Assembly: GCA_002869165.1 (NCBI GenBank)
Contig: PKTK01000012.1
Location: 1-64,000 of the forward strand
Reading direction: 5' to 3'
Origin: Candidatus Parcubacteria bacterium
Lineage (GTDB): Bacteria; Patescibacteria; ABY1; BM507; UBA12075
Length of the DNA stretch: 64,000 bases
Shown here one piece after another: positions 25,230-33,408 of the stretch. The first letter of the stretch is position 1. Each line of letters opens with the position of its first letter. A program made the translations under genes and the position numbers. The notes below the pieces were generated by a model. The model saw only the letters and a list, made by a program, of their open reading frames with translations. It was not told the origin of the DNA and did no database searches.

Positions 25230-26411
25230 TTATTTTTTCTCCAATACAACGATCTCTCGCCAAACTTTCTGGCCATCTCGACCATAAAGTAAATTATTTC
25301 TAAAACTTAAATTTCTTTTCAGCTTACTATTCAGTTCTTTTGGTAAAACATTTATATTCTTAAATCCTTTTATGTCTGGATCTAAATACAATTTCTTTTC
25401 TCCCAAGATTCTAACCGGCCATACCATTACCACTCGACCCTTGTCTTTTAAGATTTTATGGAAATTTTTTAAAGCTACCGAATACAGTTCATCAAGCTCT
25501 ATCTTAATCTTTCTTTGATCAACTTGTCCTCTTTGTGGACCTAGATATGGTTCGGTAACTATTTTATCAACTGATCTTTCATCTATTTCCTTGCTTAATT
25601 TTATTACATCACATTGAAAAATTTCTTTTTTACTTTTTTGAGTGATAAATGTTTTTTCAAACCAAGTTAAATTATTTTGTGTATCTTTGACAGCTTTTGC
25701 GGAAACATCTGTGCCAATTAAATTTTCAACCCCCATGAGCAATGCTTCTCCCAAAACAGTTCCCGAGCCACAAAAAGGATCAAGCAATACATCATCTTCT
25801 TTTACTCCTGATAAATTAAGAAATATTTGAGCCAGCTTTGGCGGAAGCATGCCTGACTTATCATCACGACTTGGCCGGCCATAATCTCTTCTTGAGAGTT
25901 CTTTGAAAGCCTGGACTGATTTAGTCTGCGCTACCAGTCTTCTATCACCACTACCAAGCAAAACTATCTCCACCCCATTGTCTTTCATTAGATTTTGTTC
26001 TACTACCACACTGGACAAGGTTTTTTCCTTGGAAGTAACCCAACGACAAGATCTTGAAGCATCTTTTAGATTCCTTTTGATAACCATAGCCAATTTCTGT
26101 TCCTTTTTAAAATTTGCTTTTAGCGAATAATCAGAAATACCAAATTTTATTTTACCCTCGCTTACTAATAAGTCTGTCATAACTTTTTTATAAATTTCAT
26201 CCCCATCAATCTGCTTGGTTTCAAAACTTACTTTACCAAATTTTATCACCCCACCCATTCGCTTGATAATATCTGAAGGAATTTTCTTTTTTGTTTCAAT
26301 TAAAAAAACATCGTCATTAATTAATTCCCATGAATCAATATTGACGACTACTGATAATATTTCAGCAATGCTTATTGCCTTGTTTTTTCCCAAAACAAAA
26401 AAGTATTTCAT
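25230..26411 (-). CDS. Trm11/TrmG10-like RNA guanine-N2 methyltransferase
   Basis: A 393-residue protein. The C-terminal SAM domain has DPFCGSGTVLGEALLMG and the acidic GTDVSAKAV; the catalytic N/D-PPY motif is replaced by EPYLGP, as in Trm11-type N2-guanine methyltransferases. The N-terminal part (residues 1-160) fits a THUMP-like RNA-binding domain. On the minus strand TTGAAA and TATAGT lie within 35 nt of the ATG, so a leaderless mRNA is likely. A structured RNA with its own terminator lies just upstream. Confidence 0.75.
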   Translation of the reverse strand: MKYFFVLGKNKAISIAEILSVVVNIDSWELINDDVFLIETKKKIPSDIIKRMGGVIKFGKVSFETKQIDGDEIYKKVMTDLLVSEGKIKFGISDYSLKANFKKEQKLAMVIKRNLKDASRSCRWVTSKEKTLSSVVVEQNLMKDNGVEIVLLGSGDRRLVAQTKSVQAFKELSRRDYGRPSRDDKSGMLPPKLAQIFLNLSGVKEDDVLLDPFCGSGTVLGEALLMGVENLIGTDVSAKAVKDTQNNLTWFEKTFITQKSKKEIFQCDVIKLSKEIDERSVDKIVTEPYLGPQRGQVDQRKIKIELDELYSVALKNFHKILKDKGRVVMVWPVRILGEKKLYLDPDIKGFKNINVLPKELNSKLKRNLSFRNNLLYGRDGQKVWREIVVLEKK

Positions 26412-26449
26412 ACCTAAACTATAACAGCTTTTTTATTTTTTTCAAGCAA

Positions 26450-26777
26450 TGGTAAAAGGGGCTCTTTTTTAGGGAGCCCCTCCGGACAGCTGATTTTTGT
26501 CAGCTTTCCTAGCAGTTGTCTCAATTTTGCTCAAAAGCATTTCTGCTTTATTTGGATTTTCTCCAAAAAACAAACTGGTGGGTTTATTTTTCTTGTCATC
26601 CCTTGTCTAACAAACGAGTTCTTCCGTTTTTTTCAAAAAAGCGAAGTATCAAGGGCTATAAGCTTTTTTGAAAATGAGCGAATCCCCACTATAACATTAA
26701 AGTTATATAACTTACCCTGATAGGGGCTTGCCAACGCTACTACGCGTTGCGGAGAATAGTTCTTTTGAGGCAACTAC
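26450..26777 (-). ncRNA. unassigned structured RNA
   Basis: A minus-strand unit of about 328 nt without ORF. It has a TATAAT -10 (plus 26784-26789), a closing stem GTAGTTG/CAACTGC extended by CTCAAAAG/CTTTTGAG, internal hairpins CAACGC/GCGTTG, CCCC/GGGG, a 13-bp TTTTCAAAAAAGC stem, a possible pseudoknot CCCTTG/CAAGGG, and two small hairpins with A-rich loops (one GAAA). It ends in a strong GGGGCTC/GAGCCCC terminator (26454-26480). It is not clearly RNase P, 6S or SRP RNA. Confidence 0.55.
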
Positions 26778-27147
26778 GTTTTAATTATAAGGGATAATTA
26801 TTAAGTTTTTATTAATTTCATTGTTATTCTTGCCAAAAACAAAAAATCCTGCTAATATAACCATACAATTAATTACCTTTCCCAAATATTTGCTTAAATT
26901 AGCTAAATAAGTTATGGAAAATAACTAAAGGTATCCGAAAATTTATGAATTTTGCAAAATCATAAGGGATATCTTATGGTTTTTTTATTAAATTAATTGC
27001 TAAATAACTATATGGTTAAATTGTTAAAAATTTCAAATAACAATTTTGCCATATAACAATTTAACAATTAATAAAATCATAAGAAACATGTCTTAATTTG
27101 CAGATTACAAAATTTACGAATTAAAGATAAATACAAAAAGGAAATTT

Positions 27148-27648
27148 ATGGCAAAGAACAAAGATTCAAAAATGCCACATTATGAACTTCTTTTCATCAT
27201 CCCAAATAAATATACAGAAGATGAAACAAAAGATGTTATAAATCATGTTCACAAGATAATTGAGGACATGGGTGGTAAAAAGACCTTAGATGAATTCTGG
27301 GGTAAGAAAAAATTCTGCTATCCGATTAATCATGAAATGCATGGTTATTATTCACTAGTAGAATTCGATTTAGAAGCAGAAAAAATCAACAAACTAAATC
27401 AAGAACTCAGAATGTCAGCCGAAGTTTTACGTCACATGATTGTAAATCGTGCACCAAAGACTGATGAGCAAATTGCTGCTGAAAAAAGATTACTTGAAAA
27501 ACGCATCAAGAAATCTGAAAGCAAAAAAGAAGAGCCTAAAAAAACTGAAAGCAAAAAAGAAACAAAAACAACAACATCCGAAAAGGTAGACACCAAGGAG
27601 CTTGATGACAAGCTAAACAAAATCTTGGAAACAGATGATCTATTGTAG
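27148..27648 (+). CDS. rpsF: 30S ribosomal protein bS6
   Basis: A 166-residue protein. The bS6 domain covers about residues 8-105 (YELLFIIPNKYTEDETKDVI and the KKKFCYPINHEMHGYYSLVE strand). A Lys/Glu-rich tail of about 60 residues follows. AAGGAA 8 nt before the ATG is a weak SD. It heads rpsF-ssb-rpsR, the conserved operon. The leader from 26790 to 27147 is AT-rich with inverted repeats (for example ATAAGGGATATCTTAT near 26963) and no gene. Confidence 0.93.
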   Translation: MAKNKDSKMPHYELLFIIPNKYTEDETKDVINHVHKIIEDMGGKKTLDEFWGKKKFCYPINHEMHGYYSLVEFDLEAEKINKLNQELRMSAEVLRHMIVNRAPKTDEQIAAEKRLLEKRIKKSESKKEEPKKTESKKETKTTTSEKVDTKELDDKLNKILETDDLL

Positions 27649-27817
27649 CTCGCTACTCTCTACCCAAATATAAATGGGTACATCCAAATATATCTATCTA
27701 ATATTATAATATTAAACCAACATTAATAATATAATAATTATATTTCTCGGATTATAAAAAATAACATCTTGTATTAGGCTCTCCTCTAATGGTTAGTCAC
27801 ATCAAGATAAAAATAAT

Positions 27818-28300
27818 ATGGATCTTAATAAAGTACAAATTATCGGTCGTCTAACTCGTGACCCAGAAATTAGAACTACTCCCAATGGTCAATCTGTTGC
27901 TCAAATTGGTGTAGCTACTAACTTCGTTTGGACAGACGCACAAGGACAAAAACAAGAGAGAGTAGAATACCACAATGTAGTAGCTTGGAGAAAATTAGCT
28001 GAAATTATTGGCCAATATCTTAAAAAAGGTGCCAAAGTTTATTTTGAAGGCAGACTACAAACAAGAGATTGGACAGGCCAAGATAATGTAAAAAGATACC
28101 GAACTGAGATCATCGCAGAAAACATGATTATGTTGGATTCTCGTGGCGGTAGCGGAGCACCATTTAATAACTCAGCACCATTCCCAAGTGATGCACCAGC
28201 ACCAAGCACTCCTCAAAACGACACTCCAGTAATCAATATTGACGAACCAACCGATAACTCCCCTGAAGACGAAATAAAGGTTGAAAATATACCTTTCTAG
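27818..28300 (+). CDS. ssb: single-stranded DNA-binding protein
   Basis: A 160-residue protein with the OB fold at residues 1-110 (MDLNKVQIIGRLTRDPEIRT, YHNVVAWRKLAEI) and a Pro/Asp-rich tail ending ENIPF, close to the canonical acidic tip (DDIPF) that binds partner proteins. It lies between rpsF and rpsR, as in most bacteria. No SD. Confidence 0.94.
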   Translation: MDLNKVQIIGRLTRDPEIRTTPNGQSVAQIGVATNFVWTDAQGQKQERVEYHNVVAWRKLAEIIGQYLKKGAKVYFEGRLQTRDWTGQDNVKRYRTEIIAENMIMLDSRGGSGAPFNNSAPFPSDAPAPSTPQNDTPVINIDEPTDNSPEDEIKVENIPF

Positions 28301-28394
28301 CTTATAGCTTTTAGCTATTAGCTTCTAAAATAAATAATCTATAGTTTGTGTTTGTGACCTAAAAGCTACAAACTACAAGCTAAAAGCTAAATAA
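28301..28394 (+). repeat. inverted repeat leader before rpsR
   Basis: AGCTTTTAGCT motifs at the left and CTAAAAGCTACAAAC / CAAGCTAAAAGCTAA at the right form an imperfect palindrome ending 1 nt before the rpsR ATG. A near copy lies before ychF (about 23811-23880). Confidence 0.5.
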
Positions 28395-28616
28395 ATGAAA
28401 GAACAACTTCAAAATGAAAAGGCTTGTTACTTTTGTGTAAATAACATTGATAATATCGATTACAAAGATATTCATACCATCTCTAGATTTGTTAATATGT
28501 ATAAAAAAATATTACCAAAAAGAAGAACTGGTACATGTTCAAAACACCAAAGACAACTTGCAACTGCAATTAAAAGAGCTAGAATCATGGCCCTTTTACC
28601 ATTTACTAATCAATAA
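28395..28616 (+). CDS. rpsR: 30S ribosomal protein bS18
   Basis: A 73-residue protein with CYFC at the N terminus and the core motif YKDIHTISRFVNMYKKILPK, then RRTGTCSKHQRQLATAIKRA, which identifies bS18. The four Cys (14, 17 and two later) may bind zinc. No SD; the start sits at the end of an inverted repeat. Confidence 0.94.
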   Translation: MKEQLQNEKACYFCVNNIDNIDYKDIHTISRFVNMYKKILPKRRTGTCSKHQRQLATAIKRARIMALLPFTNQ

Positions 28617-28629
28617 AAATAGATAAACT

Positions 28630-28684
28630 GATAACAGACGACAGATAACAGTATACTGTCGTCTGTTATCTGTCGTCTGTTATC
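28630..28684 (+). repeat. 22-bp inverted repeat before efp
   Basis: 28630-28651 (GATAACAGACGACAGATAAC and on) is a perfect inverse of 28663-28684 with an 11-nt loop; each arm holds two GATAACAG-type submotifs. The stem ends 7 nt before the efp start. Confidence 0.7.
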
Positions 28685-28691
28685 TTAGTTT

Positions 28692-29249
28692 ATGTTAAGC
28701 ATAAGTGATATTAAACTAGGAAAGATAATCCTAGAAAAAAATGAACCATATATTGTTGTAAAAGCAGATCATCACAAAATGGGCAGAGGCGGAGCAGTTC
28801 TCAAAACTAAGCTTAAAAATCTCATTAACGGCAACATTCTAGAAAAGACATTTCAAGGCAATGATAAAGCTGAACCTGCTAACACTGAAAGAAAAAAGGC
28901 AAATTTTATGTACAAAGATGACTCTCAAGCTTATTTGATGGACAATGAATCCTATGAACAATTTAGTCTCGAACTTGAATCAATAGGCGAAAAACAGAAA
29001 TTTCTAAAAGACGGGATTGATGTTGATGTGCTCTACTTCAATGGCCAGGCGGTTTCTCTTGATCTTCCTATCAAAATGGAATTCAAGGTTACCATGGCAC
29101 CTCCAGGAGTAAAAGGCAACTCAGCTGGTAATGTACAAAAACAAATTGAAATCGAAACTGGCGCCACTCTACAAGCTCCTTTGTTTATAAACGAAGGTGA
29201 TCTAATTAGAGTAAATACTGATACTGGTGAATATGTAGAAAGAGTGTAG
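28692..29249 (+). CDS. efp: elongation factor P
   Basis: A 185-residue three-domain protein that relieves ribosome stalling at proline runs. Domain I has SISDIKLGKIILEKNEPYIV and the tip loop KMGRGGA, putting Arg32 at the position that is modified in other species. The EFP signature region (VTMAPPGVKGNSAGNVQKQI) and the C-terminal GDLIRVNTDTGEYVERV are complete. No SD; a long inverted repeat precedes the ATG. Confidence 0.94.
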   Translation: MLSISDIKLGKIILEKNEPYIVVKADHHKMGRGGAVLKTKLKNLINGNILEKTFQGNDKAEPANTERKKANFMYKDDSQAYLMDNESYEQFSLELESIGEKQKFLKDGIDVDVLYFNGQAVSLDLPIKMEFKVTMAPPGVKGNSAGNVQKQIEIETGATLQAPLFINEGDLIRVNTDTGEYVERV

Positions 29250-29270
29250 AAACAATTACGATTTACGATA

Positions 29271-29297
29271 AAAAGAAGAGCTTAGCTCTTCTTTTTT
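29271..29297 (+). terminator. terminator after efp
   Basis: AAGAAGAGCT pairs with AGCTCTTCTT, then T6. Confidence 0.8.
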
Positions 29298-29439
29298 GTT
29301 TATGAAAATATTTATAATTAACATTATCTTATAGACTGTTCATGCTAGCAGACACCTAAAGTGAATTATTCAATACCAAGACTAAGTAATTGCTCTTCGT
29401 CATCCGCAAACTGGTTGAAAACTAATCAAAACAAAAAAG

Positions 29440-29496
29440 TGTCATCCTGGTAGTAGTGAAGAATTCCGAGCTTCTTCGCTACTATCAGGATGACAC
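29440..29496. repeat. REP-like palindrome between efp and recA
   Basis: GTGTCATCCTGGTAGTAG at the left and CTACTATCAGGATGACAC at the right pair closely, with GAAGAA/TTCTTC inside. It belongs to the dispersed GTCAT.../...ATGAC family. Confidence 0.6.
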
Positions 29497-29536
29497 CTAG
29501 GGATAAATTATTCTAAATTATTATTTGCTAACTGAT

Positions 29537-30583
29537 TTATTCATCGTTTTCTTTTTCCATAGCTTTGATTTCTTTAATTATTTCTTTGCGAATATCTTTT
29601 ATCATTTTTTTATCTCCTCTTAGCGTTCTTTTAGCATTCTCTCTACCCAATCCAAGTTTTATTTCATTGAAAGCATATGAATTACCTGATTTCTTAACTA
29701 CGTTATAAGCAACTCCCAAATCAAGCAAATCTCCTGCAATTGAAATACCCTCGTTATACATAATATCAAACTCACAAGTCTTAAATGGCGCTGCTACTTT
29801 ATTCTTTACAATCTTGGTTTTTACACGATTGCCAATAATCTTATCAGCTTGTTTGATTTGAGCACTACGTCTGACTTCAATTCTCACAGATGAATAAAAC
29901 TTGAGAGCATTACCGCCAGTAGTTGTTTCTGGATTGCCAAAAAATACTCCAATCTTATGCCTAATCTGATTTATGAAAATAACCACTGTTTTAGATTTGG
30001 AAACAACTCCGGTAAGCTTACGCAGAGCCTGGGACATAAGTCTAGCCTGTAAACCCATGTGTTGATCTCCCATCTCTCCTTCAATTTCCTTTTGGGGAAC
30101 CAAAGCAGCCACTGAATCAACTACCACCACATCAATTGCATTTGATCTAACTAACGTCTCCAGGATCTCTAGAGCTTGCTCACCGGTGTCAGGCTGAGAA
30201 ATAAGCATGTCTTTTACATTCACACCAATTTTGGCAGCGTAGTCAGGGTCAAGTGCGTGCTCAGCATCTATAAAAGCAGCTATCCCGCCGAGTTTTTGCA
30301 CCTCAGAAACTATATGTTGGGCCAAGGTTGTCTTTCCTGAAGACTCAGGACCAAAAATCTCTATAATCCTCCCTCGAGGGACACCACCTATCCCTAGAGC
30401 TAAATCAAGCGATAAGCATCCAGTTGGCACAACATCTACATCAACCTTTTTGGCTTCACCAAATTTCATAATAGCCCCATCGCCAAATTTTGTTTTTATC
30501 TGGTCCATTGCAGCTATTGCTGCATCAGCTCTTTTGTCTTTTTCCTGGTTTTTTGATTGTTTTTCTTCTTCTTTTTTTGCCAT
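29537..30583 (-). CDS. recA: recombinase RecA
   Basis: A 348-residue protein. Walker A GPESSGKT (78-85), the strand AAFIDAEHALDP, loop L1 (EGEMGDQHMGLQARLMSQAL) and loop L2 (GVFFGNPETTTGGNALKFYS) are all intact. RecA promotes strand exchange and triggers LexA-type cleavage. The N terminus is extended and Lys/Glu-rich. No SD before the ATG. Confidence 0.97.
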   Translation of the reverse strand: MAKKEEEKQSKNQEKDKRADAAIAAMDQIKTKFGDGAIMKFGEAKKVDVDVVPTGCLSLDLALGIGGVPRGRIIEIFGPESSGKTTLAQHIVSEVQKLGGIAAFIDAEHALDPDYAAKIGVNVKDMLISQPDTGEQALEILETLVRSNAIDVVVVDSVAALVPQKEIEGEMGDQHMGLQARLMSQALRKLTGVVSKSKTVVIFINQIRHKIGVFFGNPETTTGGNALKFYSSVRIEVRRSAQIKQADKIIGNRVKTKIVKNKVAAPFKTCEFDIMYNEGISIAGDLLDLGVAYNVVKKSGNSYAFNEIKLGLGRENAKRTLRGDKKMIKDIRKEIIKEIKAMEKENDE

Positions 30584-30739
30584 ATGTTTAAGAGAAAAAA
30601 ACGTAATATTTTTCTAAAAAAATCTATTTTCGTTTTTTGTTCGTATTTTTTAGCCTTTAAAAAAGGAGTTTTTATCTCCTTATCAACATTATAGCAAATT
30701 TTTTACTTTTAAACAATCTTTTTTATCCACATCCAAAAA

Positions 30740-31417
30740 TTATGGGTTATTAACCAATATTTTTCTTTCTTGTTTATTTTCTCGACTGTACTTTTTACTC
30801 GCTACCACCACAATCGTATTAAGGCCAGATTTTAACTTTATGGATTTCTCAAAGCTCCCTGTTTGATTGGTAAGGACTAAAACATTATTTATATAAACTT
30901 CTGCTTCTACATCACTTTGACCTTGAACTAAAACCTCCTTTTCTATGGTGACAAAATCTTCTGGCGGATAAATAATCTGCAGTTCAGGTGGAGCTATAAT
31001 ATTGTTCAAATAAAAAGCCAAATAAACTAAACAAAAACTAACAGCAACTACAATGAGTAAATTTTTGATTAGTTTTGGAATAGTAACAAAATAATGTACA
31101 TTGGTAGCTTTTTTTACAAAATAATTATTTATATTTACTTCTTTTTTTTCTTTTTCAGTTTCACCAAAAAGAGCTGTCAGCTCTTTGGCTGATAGCCCTA
31201 AATATATTGCATATTCTCTTAAAAAATTAACTCTATATACTCCAGTTGGCAATTCTTCAAAATTCCCTCTTTCTAAGGCTTCCAAATATTTCTGGTTCAT
31301 TTTTAAATCTCTAGAGGCATCTTTCAAACTGATTTTCTTTTCCTGTCTGGCTCTTCTTAATTCTTTGGCAATAATTTCATTATTTTCCAAAATTTTATAA
31401 GTATGAAACTCTTTCAT
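30740..31417 (-). CDS. RodZ-like HTH membrane protein
   Basis: A 225-residue protein. Residues 12-80 form a RodZ-type helix-turn-helix (LRRARQEKKISLKDASRDLK, then YLEALERGNFEELPTGVY). A membrane helix lies near 113-138, followed by an extracytoplasmic beta domain (PPEDFVTIEKEVLVQGQSDV). RodZ links MreB to the cell wall machinery, but this type of protein occurs also without MreB. The gene is 4 nt downstream of a pilin relative. Confidence 0.78.
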   Translation of the reverse strand: MKEFHTYKILENNEIIAKELRRARQEKKISLKDASRDLKMNQKYLEALERGNFEELPTGVYRVNFLREYAIYLGLSAKELTALFGETEKEKKEVNINNYFVKKATNVHYFVTIPKLIKNLLIVVAVSFCLVYLAFYLNNIIAPPELQIIYPPEDFVTIEKEVLVQGQSDVEAEVYINNVLVLTNQTGSFEKSIKLKSGLNTIVVVASKKYSRENKQERKILVNNP

Positions 31418-31421
31418 TTTT

Positions 31422-31838
31422 TTAAGGGGTTACATTCCAGTTAGAATTACTATTTTCTGTTCCCTTTATCCCTTTCATAAAGTAGTCTACAGCTGTATAG
31501 GCAAACAAAACAATTATAAGCCCCACTACTGCTGCAATTATTGCACTTTTTCCTTTGCTTATCATGTCCTTGTTTCCAGCTGCCAATATAAACATAAGTC
31601 CACCCACTATAAAAGCCAGCAAAGATAGTGAACCTGATAAATACAAAACCCATTTAGAAATAGTCACTAATACCAATATTAAATCATTTGCTGTATAGTC
31701 GCCAGTCTCCTTTCCGCTTTCAGGAACAATATGTTCATTAGCCAAATTACCAGCCTGAACTGAATCAATAGCTCCACTCAAAAAAATTCCCAGCAAAAAA
31801 ACGGTAAATAAAATTATTAATACTTTTTTTGATTTCAT
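31422..31838 (-). CDS. T4SS-type pilin relative outside the array
   Basis: A 138-residue protein with signal peptide (ends VQA, about 29), then two hydrophobic helices around LSGSLSLLAFIVGGLMFILA and SAIIAAVVGLIIVLFAYTAV, with AAGNKDMISKGK as the turn. The AGN turn and size match the array pilins, though it is more diverged. It lies between the RodZ-like gene and a solute-binding protein gene. Confidence 0.72.
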   Translation of the reverse strand: MKSKKVLIILFTVFLLGIFLSGAIDSVQAGNLANEHIVPESGKETGDYTANDLILVLVTISKWVLYLSGSLSLLAFIVGGLMFILAAGNKDMISKGKSAIIAAVVGLIIVLFAYTAVDYFMKGIKGTENSNSNWNVTP

Positions 31839-31862
31839 AAAAAATAATAAATAAAACTATAG

Positions 31863-33287
31863 CTAATCATTCAAAAGACTTGCATTTATAGTCTGCTGAA
31901 CTTTCTTTTCGGTATTTTTAATTGCTTTTCTCATCTCAACTTCTCCTGACAATACATTGGTAATCATATCTTTCATGGCTTGTTCGGCGCTATTGGCATC
32001 ATTGCCTTTGTACCATGACTTGGCTGTAAGAACCTGATCTACATAAGCTTCTAAATCAAGTTCTTCTTTTTGTACATTCACTAAACTACGCAATGCAGTG
32101 GTCTTTCTGGTTGCATCAAGATAATTTATAGCATTTTGCGCTTGAGTAGCAAAGAGAATAAAATCCCAAGCCTCATTTTGATGTCTACTTTTACTAGCAA
32201 CTGACTCTACCCAATAATTAGCAAAATTAACAGGTGTATTTCCTTGAATTTGCGGAAATCTAGTAACCACTAAATTCATTTTTGGATTTCCTGCTTCAAT
32301 TTGAGGAATCATATAAGAATAACCAAACATTATTGCTAATTTACCACGAATAAACAGATCAAGCGAATTATCCATACTACCATTCCAACAATACACTTCT
32401 TTAGCAGGATTGGCAAAATCTGTATAAAAACGTAAAGCATCTTCTCCTGGTGATTCTGAAATATTCTCATAATCATCAGGTGTTTTAGATATTGTTACAT
32501 TGGTAAAGGTCAAATCCATCATCTCTGTTCCGTTTTGCATCATTAGAGCTGAAAGAATATCACTAGACCTTTCAATATTTTCACTTCCTCCAAGCGCTAC
32601 ACCTGATTGAATGATCTCGCCTTTATTGTTTTGCTTAGTTAATTTTCTAACAGTTTGCTGAAAATCTGTATCCCAATAGCTTGGAATATCAGTGATGCCA
32701 GCATTATTAAGCAAATCTCTGTTTACAAACATAAGCAGAGTATCAACCGCTACCGGAAGACCATAAACATAATTTTTCACTTGCTTGGTTTGACCATCTT
32801 TCACGCTAATAACCACATCATCATAAACTACATCAACAAACTCACTTTTAATATCATTAAGAGTTGGGCTGGCTTGAGTTTTTACAACTGGGACCAATTC
32901 TTTTTTGATAGTTCCCCTAGTTTCTGTAAAAAGCATAGTAGTAGTATCAGGCATTGGAGCTATCCAATCTCTACTTTGATATTTTCGGGTCCAAGTATTA
33001 TGAATAGAAAATATATCAGGCACCTGATCAGAGGCAAATGCTTCCAGTAATTTCTGCTCGTACTCTTCATAACGAATTAATTTATAATTTACATTCACAA
33101 ATGGATGTAGAGCGTTATATTCATTGATAATAGTTTGGAATGTTTCTGACTCATCCCATACTCGCCAATATTCCAAAGTAACGTCCTGGCCCAATGAAGC
33201 TGTATTACTAGAAACACATTTACACCCAAAACCAGATAATAATATAAAAATAATAACCAATACAAATAAATTTAGATTTTTTCTCAT
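31863..33287 (-). CDS. extracellular solute-binding lipoprotein (ABC transporter family 1)
   Basis: The ATG at 33287 (MRKNLNLFVLVIIFILLSGF) starts a lipoprotein signal with GFGC, so Cys22 is the likely lipid site. The 474-residue mature part has the binding-protein pattern of sugar ABC systems: ITLEYWRVWDES-like start, FASDQVPDIFSIHNTW, then YGLPVAVDTLLMFVNRDLL. No permease or ATPase gene is adjacent. The ligand is unknown. Confidence 0.82.
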   Translation of the reverse strand: MRKNLNLFVLVIIFILLSGFGCKCVSSNTASLGQDVTLEYWRVWDESETFQTIINEYNALHPFVNVNYKLIRYEEYEQKLLEAFASDQVPDIFSIHNTWTRKYQSRDWIAPMPDTTTMLFTETRGTIKKELVPVVKTQASPTLNDIKSEFVDVVYDDVVISVKDGQTKQVKNYVYGLPVAVDTLLMFVNRDLLNNAGITDIPSYWDTDFQQTVRKLTKQNNKGEIIQSGVALGGSENIERSSDILSALMMQNGTEMMDLTFTNVTISKTPDDYENISESPGEDALRFYTDFANPAKEVYCWNGSMDNSLDLFIRGKLAIMFGYSYMIPQIEAGNPKMNLVVTRFPQIQGNTPVNFANYWVESVASKSRHQNEAWDFILFATQAQNAINYLDATRKTTALRSLVNVQKEELDLEAYVDQVLTAKSWYKGNDANSAEQAMKDMITNVLSGEVEMRKAIKNTEKKVQQTINASLLND

Positions 33288-33408
33288 ATTTATAATAAAA
33301 AATATTTTATAAACTACCAATATTATAACACAAACAGAAAAAATTTGAAATTTTTAATTTTCAATCTTTTAAACTACTTTAAATTATTAATATTATAATT
33401 TTTCATTA

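Noticed and set aside
26450..26777. RNase P, SRP or 6S RNA
   Set aside because: Conserved RNase P (GAGGAAAGTCC) and SRP (GGAAGGAAGCAG) cores are not found; 6S cannot be decided by eye, so the RNA is left unassigned.
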